From DSUN01 sp035527715 (GTDB lineage: Bacteria > Planctomycetota > PUPC01 > DSUN01), in NCBI GenBank assembly GCA_035527715.1, contig DATKZY010000271.1:1-16235 (forward strand): DNA of 16,235 bases. The letters run 5' to 3'. Shown here piece after piece: positions 1-8,514 of this stretch. The notes below the pieces were generated by a model that was not told the origin of the DNA, made no database searches, and worked only from the letters and a program-made list of their open reading frames with translations. The position numbers were made by a program, and so were the translations under genes. Numbering within the stretch: position 1 is the stretch's first letter; every line of letters begins with the position of its first letter.

Positions 1-1
1 C

Positions 2-2782
2 CTGTCGGCCGACCGCCGAGCCGGCCCCGCACGCGGCCTCCAGTGGCAGGCCGGCCCGCAGAGCACCCACAGCGACGGCGTGCGCGTGATCGGCGACATC
101 GTCATCGGCCACGACGAGCAGGGGCTCTGGGCTCGCGATGCCTATAGCGGGCTGCCCTGGTGGCGCCGGCCCGATCTGCGGCCCGCGACGCGGTATGGCC
201 TCCTGGCCGACACCGAGCGCGTTTACATCTACCCGGCCGGCCAACATGGCTACCCGCCCACCCCCAGCCCGCACCAGGTTGCGCTCGACTTGCGCACGGG
301 CCAAACGGTGCTCGAGTACACCGAGGGCCTCACATTCACCAGACCGCCCGATGTGCCCAAGGACAAGGAGCGCGAGGTCCGGGATGCTCTCTATGCTCGG
401 AGCAAGGACTTCCAGGCCCGGCTCATTGACGGGCTGCTGGTGCAAGCGTCCGGGCCAGGGCTGGCCGTGCTGGAGGCGAAGACGGGCAAGCGGCTGTGGG
501 GAGCCGAGACGCCCGAGGGCCTTGTGTGGGCGCACCCGCTCGTCGCCGGCGGCACGCTCTTTGCCGTTCAGGGAGCCTCGGCGCCGTCGGCCAGCTACAC
601 CCACTGGCCGATGACCCTGGTCGAGCGCGTCGTGGCTTTGGACCTCAAGACCGGCCGGCAGCATTGGGCGTGGGAATGGAAGCGCGAGATGCCCGCCGTG
701 TTCGAACGCCAGGGCGCGGGGGCCGAGGAGGTGTCGAAGAACCTCAAGCTCGCGCCGGCCGCCGAGCGCGTTGGGGCGGCCTACAACATGGCCCTGGACG
801 GCGGCCGACTGGTCCTCGCTCTGCGTGCCGAGCTGGAGACGACCTGGAAGGGGGCGGGGCTGGTCCGCCAGCTCGTGCTCGACGCCCGGACCGGCAAGCT
901 GGCGGCGTACGGGGAGACCCCGGGCGAGAAGGGTCACCGCAACATACGGATGGGCGGCGGGCACTCCCACTTCCGCGTGCTGCCGGTCGGCGGGCGATGG
1001 TGGTTCCCCGACGCCATTGGTATCTACGGCAGCACGGACCCGGCGGCCCCGACCGACTCGGCGAAGTTCGATCTCACCTACGCCAGGCTGCCGCGCCCCG
1101 TGGGCTGCACCGTGTACCGCGCCTCGCCGAACTACCTGTTCGGCTCGCTGACGACCTACGCCCTCGACGGCTCGGGCATACAACACACCAACGTGGCGCG
1201 GACGACGTGCGACGTGGGCGCCTTCCCCGCCAACGGGATGACCTACATCACGCCCAACCACTGCTTCTGCCAGCCGTACCTGCCGGGGCACAACGCCTTC
1301 CATCCGCGGCCGCCGCAGGCACCCGACGACGCGGGCCGGCTCGAGCGCGGCGCCGCGACCCCGGCGGCCCCTGTCGCCGCGGGCGATGACGCCTGGCCGA
1401 TGTACCTTCGCGACAACCTGCGCAGTTCGTGGACCGATGCCTCGCTTCCCAAGGCCATGGAGGCCGCGTGGACCATCCGCCCGGCGCAGCCGCTCGACGG
1501 CCTGCTCGGCCAGGAGTGGACGAATCAGTGGCACGGCCAGGGGCCGGTCACGGGCCTCAGCGTCGCCGAAGGCATCGGCGTGCTGGCGCTCACCGACCGC
1601 CAGCAGGTGGTGGCGATTGACCCCGCGACGGGCAAGGAGCGATGGCGCGCGGTGGTGGACGGGCGGGTGGACTCGCAGCCGACCATCTTTCGAGGGGCAG
1701 TCTACGTCGGCACCCGCGCCGGCTGGCTCTACGCCCTCAATCGCGACTCGGGCGAGCTGATCTGGCGGTTCCGAGCGGCACCGCGGCGCGAGCGCATCGT
1801 GGTGGACGGCCAGTTGGAGTCGGCCTGGCCGCTCTTCGGCACCGTGACGGCGGACGACGAGGGTGTGTGGGCCGTTGCCGGGCGGCACAACGAGTGCGAC
1901 GGCGGCCTCTGGTGGTGGCGGCTCGACCCCGCGAGCGGCGCGACCCGCGCCGCCGGCCGCCTCGGGCGCGACGAGCTTCGCTCCACGACCGGCGCGACGG
2001 GTGCGACCGATTCCGACGCCGTCTGGCCCAACGGCGCCAACTGCCCGCCCGTGACCGATGGCAAGCTGTTCCTCATGGCCCGCGTCCACTGCAAGCGCGA
2101 GGGCGGCAAGCTCGCTCCCTGGAACTACTGGAGCAGCAAGGAGAAGCCGGGCGAGCAGGGGCTGTGGGAGAGCGCGTACAACACGGGCATCCTCGTGCCC
2201 GGCAACCAGGGCCTGCTCAACCGCCTCAGCTTCCTCGGGGGCTACAAGATGAGCGCCTACGGCTACGTCCAGGCGCGGCAGTTCGCATCCCGCGGCGATC
2301 GCTTTGTCTGCGTCGGGGGCACGAGCGGCTTTGTCGAGCACCGGGGCGGCGGAGGCGGCTCGGCGGTGAAGGCATTCCAGCGCCGTCAGGCCCTCACGGA
2401 GGTGGCCGTCGCCGACCCCAAGAACCCCGACAAGCCCAGAATGAAGCTCTCCGGCGCCGAGATGCGCTGGGAGAACCCCATGCCCCTCTCGCGCCGCGGC
2501 GACGGCACGCAGACGATGGCTGTGGCGGGCGATTGCGTGCTGGTCGGCTTGTCGGTGACCGAGAGGGACCGGTGGCGCGAGCGGGAGCAGCTCCCGCACC
2601 GCTTGCTGGTGCTCCGCCTGTCCGACGGGCAGGTGCAGCAGGAACTTCCCTTGCCCGCCACGCCGATCCCTGGTGGCCTGAGCATTGCGGAGGGGAGGGT
2701 CTGCGTCACGACCGCCGACGGCTCGGTCACGTGCTTCGCCGCTGCGGCGTCGCGGGGCGCCGGCCCGAGTCCGTCCCGCTGA
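2..2782 (+). CDS. PQQ-like beta-propeller repeat protein, 5' end missing
   Basis: The reading frame is open from base 2 with no stop, so the gene begins left of the window. A GTG at 80 could be read as a start, but the codons before it already read as propeller-like protein and there is no ribosome binding site, so it is probably internal. About 926 residues are visible. PQQ-type blade motifs (D-x-x-T/S-G-x-x-x-W) recur: DLKTGRQHW near 640-665, DPATGKERW near 1620-1646, and a following blade GWLYALNRDSGELIWRF. A second propeller section appears to begin at WPMYLRDNLRSSW (about 1393). The last blade, DGSVTCF, ends the protein. A cysteine-rich stretch lies near 1207-1290. The family is structural (BamB or dehydrogenase-like propellers); quinone binding and enzymatic activity cannot be inferred. 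It is probably exported, but the N-terminus is not visible. It converges on the beta-helix gene, with only 39 nt between their ends. Confidence 0.85.
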   Translation: MSADRRAGPARGLQWQAGPQSTHSDGVRVIGDIVIGHDEQGLWARDAYSGLPWWRRPDLRPATRYGLLADTERVYIYPAGQHGYPPTPSPHQVALDLRTGQTVLEYTEGLTFTRPPDVPKDKEREVRDALYARSKDFQARLIDGLLVQASGPGLAVLEAKTGKRLWGAETPEGLVWAHPLVAGGTLFAVQGASAPSASYTHWPMTLVERVVALDLKTGRQHWAWEWKREMPAVFERQGAGAEEVSKNLKLAPAAERVGAAYNMALDGGRLVLALRAELETTWKGAGLVRQLVLDARTGKLAAYGETPGEKGHRNIRMGGGHSHFRVLPVGGRWWFPDAIGIYGSTDPAAPTDSAKFDLTYARLPRPVGCTVYRASPNYLFGSLTTYALDGSGIQHTNVARTTCDVGAFPANGMTYITPNHCFCQPYLPGHNAFHPRPPQAPDDAGRLERGAATPAAPVAAGDDAWPMYLRDNLRSSWTDASLPKAMEAAWTIRPAQPLDGLLGQEWTNQWHGQGPVTGLSVAEGIGVLALTDRQQVVAIDPATGKERWRAVVDGRVDSQPTIFRGAVYVGTRAGWLYALNRDSGELIWRFRAAPRRERIVVDGQLESAWPLFGTVTADDEGVWAVAGRHNECDGGLWWWRLDPASGATRAAGRLGRDELRSTTGATGATDSDAVWPNGANCPPVTDGKLFLMARVHCKREGGKLAPWNYWSSKEKPGEQGLWESAYNTGILVPGNQGLLNRLSFLGGYKMSAYGYVQARQFASRGDRFVCVGGTSGFVEHRGGGGGSAVKAFQRRQALTEVAVADPKNPDKPRMKLSGAEMRWENPMPLSRRGDGTQTMAVAGDCVLVGLSVTERDRWREREQLPHRLLVLRLSDGQVQQELPLPATPIPGGLSIAEGRVCVTTADGSVTCFAAAASRGAGPSPSR

Positions 2783-2821
2783 CGCGCCGCCCCGCGAGGA
2801 GCGCCACAGGGCCGAGGCGGG

Positions 2822-5113
2822 TCAGGGGCGCGGGTGGTTCAGTTGCAGGTCGAGTTCGCCCAGGCGACGCAGGTCGTCCAGGGCGACGGCGAACCGCGCC
2901 AGGTCGGCGGGGAGCACGTTGTCTGCGGCCCGGTTCTCGTGCGAGAGCACCTTGTCCTTCGCATCCACCGCCACGCCTTCATTGCCCAGCAGATGCAGGC
3001 TCAGTGACGGCGTTTTCTGCGCCTCCAGGTGTGTCTTGTAGAAGCAGTTGCCCCAAAGGAACAGATCGAGCTTCCGCTCCCCCCGATGGAGTATGGGGAC
3101 CCGTGGGAGGCTCGCGTAGAATTGGTTCGGGCCGAAGAAGACCTCCCCAGCGTAGTTTCGGATGTCGAGCACGGTGCCGTCCCTCGCCTTGTCTCCGTGG
3201 GTGAAGTCCACCTTGGCGCCCTGGAGGGTGGCCCGGCCGGGCGGGTCGTCCGGCCCGCCCTCGAGGACGTAGCCGTCGTCGGCCTGCTCGACGTAGAAGT
3301 CGCTCATGACGATGCTGTGGTTGTCCCTGAGATACAGGCCGTGCGTCGCGATGGTGCTGAGGCGCGTCTGGAAGCCAAGGAGGCCGGTGCGCCGCCGGTC
3401 CTTGCCCTCGACAACGATGGACCCCTCGTAGGAGCAGTTGAGGAGCACCGTGGCCTGGGCGCTGTCCACGAAGCGGAGATTCCCCTGGACGTGGGGGACG
3501 ACGACCACCGCCTTGCTCCCCAGCCCCCGGAGGTGGAGCCCCTTGCGGAATGGCTGCCTCTGGTACATGCCGTAGCCGAACACGCCGTCGTACGTCATCC
3601 GGGATGGCTTGTCCGAGCCGGTCTGGAGAATGTCAATCCCGTTATTCATCTCGCCTGAGTCGTGGTTGCCGACGGCGAGGTGCTCCAGAGTCACGTTCCG
3701 GGGGTCGTGGACGGCGATCATCGTGCCGCCTTCGGCGCCTTTCCAGACCAGGCGGCTCAGGAAGCCGCTCCCGCCGACGACATAATCGGCGCCTGTGATA
3801 TGGAGGGTGTCGGTGAGGATGTACGAGCCCGTGGGCAGGTAGGCAATCGCGTTGCGCCCGTGGTCCCGGGCGGCGTCAACCGCCTTCTGGATTGCGGCGG
3901 TGTCGTCGGCTTTCCCATCCCCTTTCGCCCCGAAATCGCGTCGCGCGTCGAACACGCGGGTGGGGACCTCGGTAGTGTCCCTCAGGAACCGCTGATCTGC
4001 GGAGGAGAGGGCTCCGTGCCGTTTGCCGGGCGGGATGACGTAGACGCGACCCTTGTGCCCCTCCTGGAATACGCTGGGCGCGCCCTCCGCGCGGTTCTCG
4101 GAGACGATCAGGCGCTGGTCAGACCGCAGGACCCGCACCGGCGAATGGCCCTCCGGGCCGCCCCTGAAGACGCAGTCGAACATCAAGACCGGCGCGCCGT
4201 TCAGCGCGACGGCGCCCTCGGGGCCCGTCCAGCCTGCTACCTGGCAGTCCTGGACGGTCATCGGGGCCACAGGGTTGCCGTAGCGCAGGAAGGCGCGTGA
4301 GCCCAGAGACGTGCAGCGGCGCACCGACGAGGCGTGCTCGGGGGCCGAGTGGATGTCCACCTCGCGGCTGCCTTCGAAGTGGCAGTTCCGGGCGTAGAAG
4401 TTCCCGTGCACGCACTCAATGCCGACGCGGCAACGCAGGAACTCGCAGCCGTCGAAGGTGTAGTTGTAGTCGTTGAAACTCACGAAGGCCACGCCTCGGC
4501 CGCAGTCCTCGAAGAGACAATTCTCGAACGCCGTCTCGGCGAGAGCGAACTTGTCCTTTGGCTCGGCGAGGACGGCCGCGTCCGTGAAGCCCCGAAAGGC
4601 CAGATGCTGATGGCGCACCTCGGTCTCGAAGCGCCTATGGGAGTCGTGATGGAAGCCGACGGCAGCCTTGTTTCTGCCGTCGAACTGAAGGCCGACGAAG
4701 CGCGAGTAAGCCACGCCGTCGTCCGCGAACAGCTTGCCTTGCGGCTCGCCGTCCCAGGCCAGGGTGGTGTCGCGGCCGTGCCCGATGATCGCCACGCCGA
4801 CGAGCGGCCCCTTCAGCCGAAGGGTCGCGGTCACGCGATATGTGCCGGGGGGGAGGTAGATGGTCGAGCCGTTGGCGGCGCCGTCGAGTGCTTTCTGGAT
4901 AGCTGCCGTGTCGTCCGCCAAGCCGTTTCCCTGGGCGCCCATGCGCTTCACATCCACCCAGTCGGACCGGGGCGTCCACGGCAGGGAGGGTATCTGGGGC
5001 TGGCGGGCAGATGTCGGGGACCGGCCACGTTGGGGCGCGGTTGCACCGACACACCCCGCCGTGAGCGAGCTGAGAAGAACGGCAAGCGCAACCCCAACCT
5101 GTCGGCGGCGCAT
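2822..5113 (-). CDS. Lipoprotein with two pectate-lyase-type beta-helix domains
   Basis: 763 residues. The N-terminus is a lipoprotein signal: MRRRQ, a hydrophobic run, then lipobox LTAGC with Cys21 as the lipidated residue, so the protein is anchored to a membrane and faces outward. Two similar modules follow. Each opens with the Pectate_lyase_3 signature: residues about 52-95 (MGAQGNGLADDTAAIQKALD, then YLPPGTY) and about 388-435 (FGAKGDGKADDTAAIQKAVD, then YLPTGSY). After each come irregular repeats rich in N, G and C, typical of a right-handed parallel beta-helix. The family includes polysaccharide lyases, hydrolases and epimerases; substrate and catalytic residues cannot be assigned by eye. 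The ATG at 5113 has a GAGGA-type ribosome binding site. It lies 16 nt after the stop of the zinc-ribbon gene, so the two are probably co-transcribed. Function as a polysaccharide-active surface protein is inferred. Confidence 0.88.
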   Translation of the reverse strand: MRRRQVGVALAVLLSSLTAGCVGATAPQRGRSPTSARQPQIPSLPWTPRSDWVDVKRMGAQGNGLADDTAAIQKALDGAANGSTIYLPPGTYRVTATLRLKGPLVGVAIIGHGRDTTLAWDGEPQGKLFADDGVAYSRFVGLQFDGRNKAAVGFHHDSHRRFETEVRHQHLAFRGFTDAAVLAEPKDKFALAETAFENCLFEDCGRGVAFVSFNDYNYTFDGCEFLRCRVGIECVHGNFYARNCHFEGSREVDIHSAPEHASSVRRCTSLGSRAFLRYGNPVAPMTVQDCQVAGWTGPEGAVALNGAPVLMFDCVFRGGPEGHSPVRVLRSDQRLIVSENRAEGAPSVFQEGHKGRVYVIPPGKRHGALSSADQRFLRDTTEVPTRVFDARRDFGAKGDGKADDTAAIQKAVDAARDHGRNAIAYLPTGSYILTDTLHITGADYVVGGSGFLSRLVWKGAEGGTMIAVHDPRNVTLEHLAVGNHDSGEMNNGIDILQTGSDKPSRMTYDGVFGYGMYQRQPFRKGLHLRGLGSKAVVVVPHVQGNLRFVDSAQATVLLNCSYEGSIVVEGKDRRRTGLLGFQTRLSTIATHGLYLRDNHSIVMSDFYVEQADDGYVLEGGPDDPPGRATLQGAKVDFTHGDKARDGTVLDIRNYAGEVFFGPNQFYASLPRVPILHRGERKLDLFLWGNCFYKTHLEAQKTPSLSLHLLGNEGVAVDAKDKVLSHENRAADNVLPADLARFAVALDDLRRLGELDLQLNHPRP

Positions 5114-5129
5114 GGCGGATCCTCGCCCT

Positions 5130-5510
5130 TCATCGCCCGAGGATGGGGTTGCCCGCGCGGTTGATGGTCACGTGGCGCACGGTCACCTTGTTGAGCGTCA
5201 CTCCCCGGATCGTGCAGCCGCGGATTGTTGCTCCCCGAACGGTGCATCCGCGGATCGTCACAGTGCGGATGGTCTTGCGGTCAGGCTCCACGTTGGCAGG
5301 CACCATGAACGTATCGTTGCCCGGGCCGTCGTAGAGGGATTGGCCGTGGTGGTAAGTGAGCATCGTGAGTGGGCCCGACGACGGCAGCGCAGCGTGCCCC
5401 GTGGTCTTCCGGAAGCACGACTGGCAGACAACGCCCTCGCCTTTCGGTAGGATGGCCCAGCGGTCAACGCCGGTTCGTCCACAGCCTGGACAGGTCTTGA
5501 TCTTCGCCAT
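5130..5510 (-). CDS. Small zinc-ribbon protein with C-terminal pentapeptide-like repeats
   Basis: 126 residues from the ATG at 5510, which follows a strong GAGGAGG ribosome binding site; an upstream in-frame start at 5588 has no such site and overlaps the promoter. The N-terminus carries two CxxC pairs (C7/C10 and C29/C32), a probable zinc ribbon. A linker of about 45 residues follows. Residues 79-118 form about eight five-residue repeats of the form [VCA]-T-[IVL]-[RN]-[GKHR], the first (KTIRT) being less regular. This matches the layout of pentapeptide repeats: small residue at i-2, hydrophobic at i, often R at i+1, often G at i+2, but with Thr where Asp/Asn is usual. Eight repeats would make about two coils of a square beta-solenoid. 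No signal peptide is seen, so it is probably cytoplasmic. It is first in an operon with the beta-helix lipoprotein. I do not recognise the family; function is unknown. Confidence 0.75.
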   Translation of the reverse strand: MAKIKTCPGCGRTGVDRWAILPKGEGVVCQSCFRKTTGHAALPSSGPLTMLTYHHGQSLYDGPGNDTFMVPANVEPDRKTIRTVTIRGCTVRGATIRGCTIRGVTLNKVTVRHVTINRAGNPILGR

Positions 5511-5713
5511 AGCTGTCCTCCTCGGCGATGCGGTGAACCCATCCGGCCCTGCCTGAAGAATGATACACCATTCTCCAGGGGCGCGCAAGGAAGCCGCGAC
5601 ATGACATTGGGATCGGTACGTTCCACCGATGCCTGGGAATGGGGCCTCGGTCGGCTTGCGCTTGACTTGACGGAAACGTAGACTTCAATGGGTGTCTGGC
5701 GAGGATTCATGGG
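5511..5713. other. Divergent intergenic region
   Basis: 203 nt between the divergent zinc-ribbon and fusion genes. The left half holds the leader and promoter of the minus-strand operon. The right half should hold the promoter of the fusion gene. It contains TTGACT at 5662-5667, but no convincing -10 box at the right distance. I see no RNA gene or riboswitch here. Confidence 0.6.
5560..5588 (-). promoter_or_regulatory. Probable sigma70-type promoter of the zinc-ribbon/beta-helix operon
   Basis: On the minus strand, TTGCGC (5588-5583) is followed by exactly 17 nt and TATCAT (5565-5560), matching 4 of 6 and 5 of 6 consensus positions. Transcription would start near 5553, giving a leader of about 43 nt before the ATG at 5510. 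The position fits the start chosen for that gene. Seen by inspection only. Confidence 0.45.
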
Positions 5714-8419
5714 ATGGAGGCGCGGGAGATGAGCGGGTCGGCAACGGGGCGCGACGCCCAGGCGCGAGAGGTGGCTCAACTGGAGGAAGCCTATCGGCGC
5801 ATGCTCCGGGAGATGCAGGCCGGCGGGCCGCAGGCAGGAGCGCCTGGAACGCACATGGTGGGCTGGACCCGCCGGACCGCGGAATTCAACCGGGTTGCCT
5901 CGTCATACCACAATCTTCGCGGTGTCCAGCTCGGGGCCTCGGGGCGGCTGAATGAGGCCGTCGCCTGTCTCAGGAAGGCCCTGGAGTTCGAGCCCAAACA
6001 GGCGGATGCGCACGCCAGCCTGGGTGATGTGTTCCTGGCCCAGGACCGGGCGGAGGAGGCCGCGGCGTGCTACGGGCGAGCCCTGGCGCTCGACCCGAGC
6101 CTGGTGATGGCGCACAACAACCTCGGGAACGCCCGCTGGGAGCTGGGCCTGCGGGACGAGGCCGAGGCGTGCTTCGACCGCGCGCTGGCGCTCGACCCGA
6201 CCCTGGCCGAGCCCCACGTGAACCGCGCCATCGCGTGGCTGCTGCGCGGCGACTTCGAGCGGGGCTGGCCGGAGTACGAGTGGCGCTGGCGGATGGCTGG
6301 CTTCACGATGCCATCGTTCGAGCAGCCCTTGTGGGACGGCTCGCCCCTGGATGGCCGCACGCTTCTCCTGCACGCCGAGCAGGGCCTCGGCGACACGGTG
6401 CAGATGGCCAGGTACGTCGGAATCCTGGAGCGGCTCGGTGGGCGCGTCATCCTCGTCTGCCAGGAGCCCCTGGTCGCGCTCCTGCGCGGGTCCCTTGGCG
6501 CCGACCGGGTGTTTGCCGAGGGGGCCGACCTGCTTCGCTTCGACCTCCACCTCCCGTTGATGAGCGTGCCGGGGCGGCTGCACACCTCGCTGGAGACGAT
6601 CCCCGGGGAGGTGCCGTACCTGGCCCCGCACGAGGGCCTCGTGCGGGCCTGGCGCGACGAGCTCTCGGGGCTCGATGGCCTGCGGGTGGGCATCGCGTGG
6701 CAGGGGAACCGCTCCTACGCGGGCGACCGACAGCGGTCCATTCCCCTCGCGGAGTTCGCCCCGCTGGCCGCGGTGCCGCACGTGCAGTTGATCAGCCTCC
6801 AGAAAGGCCCCGGCGTCGAGCAGCTTGCGGAGGCCCGCGCGCGGTTCCCGATTCTGGACTTCGGGGAGCGGCTGGACGGGCGCGCGGGGCCGTTCATGGA
6901 CACGGCAGCGATCCTGGCAAGCCTGGACCTGGTGGTCGCGTGCGACACGGTGGTCGCGCACCTCGCTGGGGCGCTCGGCGTGCCTGTGTGGCTGGCGCTC
7001 TCGGTAGCGCCCGACTGCCGTTGGCTTCTCGATCGCGAGGACAGCCCGTGGTATCCGACGGCGCGCCTCTTCCGCCAGTCGCGCCGAGGGGAGTGGGCCG
7101 ATGTGTTCGGGCGAATGGCGTCGGAGCTCAGGGCGCGAGCCGAGCTGCGCGTGGGCGAGGGCGCCGCGGGCCGCGAGGTGCATCGCAGCGGCCCGCACCG
7201 CCTCACGCGAGCGCGCCACGGGCTGATGCTCTACAACTGCAACGACCTCTACGTCGGCCGGTCGCTCGACCGCTACGGCGAGTTCTCCGAGGGCGAGGTC
7301 GAGCTGCTCAGCCAGTTCCTCGTCCCCGGCGACGTCGTGGTCGAGGCGGGGGCGAACATCGGCGCACACACGGTCCCGCTCGCCAGGCGGGTGGGGCCGG
7401 CGGGCGTCGTCCACGCGTTCGAGCCGCAGCGCGTCCTGTTCCAGCTCCTATGCGCCAACGTCGCCCTGAACTCCCTGCTCAACGTCCGCTGCCGCCATGC
7501 GGCGCTGGGCGAGGCCCGCGGGACGTTGCGGCTGCCGGCGCTCGACTACGAAGCCGAGGCCAATTTCGGTGGCGTGGCGCTCGGGCAGGGCCAGGCCGGC
7601 GAGGCCGTGAGGGTCGAGACGGTGGACGGCCTCGACCTCGCCCGCTGCTCGCTCCTGAAGGCCGACGTGGAAGGCATGGAAGCCGAGGTGCTCAAGGGAG
7701 CTGCCCGCACGATCGCCCGCCACAAGCCGATCCTGTACGTCGAGAACGACCGCGAGGAGCGCTCGGCGGGCCTCATCCAGCTCATCCTCTCGCTTGGCTA
7801 CAGGATGTACTGGCACCTTCCGCCGCTCTTCCGCCCCGACAACTACCGCGACTGCCGCGCCGACGTGTTCGGCCCCGTCGTGTCGTCCAACATGCTCTGC
7901 ATCCACCCGAGCACCTGTGCGACCGTGACCGGCCTGACGGAGATCACGGAGCCGAGTGCGGACTGGCGGCAGGCCCTGGCCTCCACGGCGGCCCCCGCGG
8001 CCTCCCGAGCGCCGCAGGCAGCCCGCCCGTCCAGCGTGACAGTCGAGATCTCCCCCGGCGAGCTTCTCGACCGGATCTCGATCCTCGAGATCAAGGTCGA
8101 GCGGCTGCCCGAAGGCCCCGCGCGGGCCAACGCGGCGGCGCAACTCGCCGTCCTGCAACGCCTCCGGGAGCAGTGCATTCCCGTGGGCGCGGTCGCAGCG
8201 GCAATCGCCGATGAGCTGGCGCAAGTCAACCAAGCGATCTGGGACACCGAGGACGCGCTGCGGGATTGTGAGCGACGAGGCGACTTCGGCCCGCGCTTTG
8301 TCGAGCTTGCCCGGAGCGTCTATCGCTGCAACGATCGCCGGGCCGAGATCAAGCGCTCGGTTGACCGCCTCCTCGGCTCGCGCGTCGTCGAGGAGAAGCT
8401 CTACCCCGACTACCGCTGA
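5714..8419 (+). CDS. TPR - GT9-like glycosyltransferase - FkbM methyltransferase - DUF6165 fusion
   Basis: 901 residues with four parts in order. Residues about 62-180 are three or more TPR units (for example ALALDPSLVMAHNNLGNARW). Residues about 205-470 are a GT9/heptosyltransferase-like domain as found in TPR-glycosyltransferase proteins: LLLHAEQGLGDTVQMARY, GIAWQGN, then CDTVVAHLAGALGVPVW, and near the end DSPWYPTARLFRQ. Residues about 505-740 are an FkbM-type methyltransferase: SAM-binding motif VEAGANIGAHT (543-553), HAFEPQ (567-572) and DVEGMEAEVLKGA (651-663). Residues about 774-901 match DUF6165: ISPGELLDRISILEIK, FVELARSVYRCNDRRAEIK and a C-terminal EEKLYPDY. No signal peptide, so cytoplasmic. 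A role in adding and methylating sugars on a surface glycan is inferred from the families. The start is uncertain: ATG 5714 has GAGG about 9 nt upstream, while ATG 5729 (Met6) has a better-placed GGAGG. Confidence 0.88.
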   Translation: MEAREMSGSATGRDAQAREVAQLEEAYRRMLREMQAGGPQAGAPGTHMVGWTRRTAEFNRVASSYHNLRGVQLGASGRLNEAVACLRKALEFEPKQADAHASLGDVFLAQDRAEEAAACYGRALALDPSLVMAHNNLGNARWELGLRDEAEACFDRALALDPTLAEPHVNRAIAWLLRGDFERGWPEYEWRWRMAGFTMPSFEQPLWDGSPLDGRTLLLHAEQGLGDTVQMARYVGILERLGGRVILVCQEPLVALLRGSLGADRVFAEGADLLRFDLHLPLMSVPGRLHTSLETIPGEVPYLAPHEGLVRAWRDELSGLDGLRVGIAWQGNRSYAGDRQRSIPLAEFAPLAAVPHVQLISLQKGPGVEQLAEARARFPILDFGERLDGRAGPFMDTAAILASLDLVVACDTVVAHLAGALGVPVWLALSVAPDCRWLLDREDSPWYPTARLFRQSRRGEWADVFGRMASELRARAELRVGEGAAGREVHRSGPHRLTRARHGLMLYNCNDLYVGRSLDRYGEFSEGEVELLSQFLVPGDVVVEAGANIGAHTVPLARRVGPAGVVHAFEPQRVLFQLLCANVALNSLLNVRCRHAALGEARGTLRLPALDYEAEANFGGVALGQGQAGEAVRVETVDGLDLARCSLLKADVEGMEAEVLKGAARTIARHKPILYVENDREERSAGLIQLILSLGYRMYWHLPPLFRPDNYRDCRADVFGPVVSSNMLCIHPSTCATVTGLTEITEPSADWRQALASTAAPAASRAPQAARPSSVTVEISPGELLDRISILEIKVERLPEGPARANAAAQLAVLQRLREQCIPVGAVAAAIADELAQVNQAIWDTEDALRDCERRGDFGPRFVELARSVYRCNDRRAEIKRSVDRLLGSRVVEEKLYPDYR

Positions 8420-8437
8420 CGGCGGCCCGCGTGTGCC

Positions 8438-8466
8438 TTGACGCCACGGGGAAGGGGGGCTACAAT
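8438..8466 (+). promoter_or_regulatory. Strong sigma70-type promoter of the discoidin-like gene
   Basis: TTGACG (8438-8443), a 17-nt spacer and TACAAT (8461-8466) match 5 of 6 and 5 of 6 consensus positions. Transcription would start near 8473, about 42 nt before the ATG at 8515. This rules against the in-frame GTG at 8431 as the gene start, because that codon precedes the promoter. Confidence 0.6.
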
Positions 8467-8514
8467 GCCGTTGCCGTCCCGGGCGCACCTTGCCCGCTGT
8501 CGGGAGGGAGCGCG

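Noticed and set aside
1642..3204. 520-codon plus-strand frame running over the end of the propeller gene
   Set aside because: It is an Arg/Ala/Pro-rich alternative frame of a clear gene, and its tail runs antisense into the beta-helix gene.
2822..5164. Several open frames of 200 or more codons on the plus strand opposite the beta-helix lipoprotein
   Set aside because: The minus strand carries the lipobox and Pectate_lyase_3 signatures; the plus-strand readings show no motif and no ribosome binding site.
5662..5690. TTGACT-17-TCAATG as promoter of the fusion gene
   Set aside because: The -35 part is good, but the -10 part matches only 2 of 6 positions; too weak to list.
8431..8514. GTG at 8431 as start of the discoidin-like gene
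   Set aside because: It precedes the promoter and lacks a ribosome binding site; the ATG at 8515 has one and begins a signal peptide.
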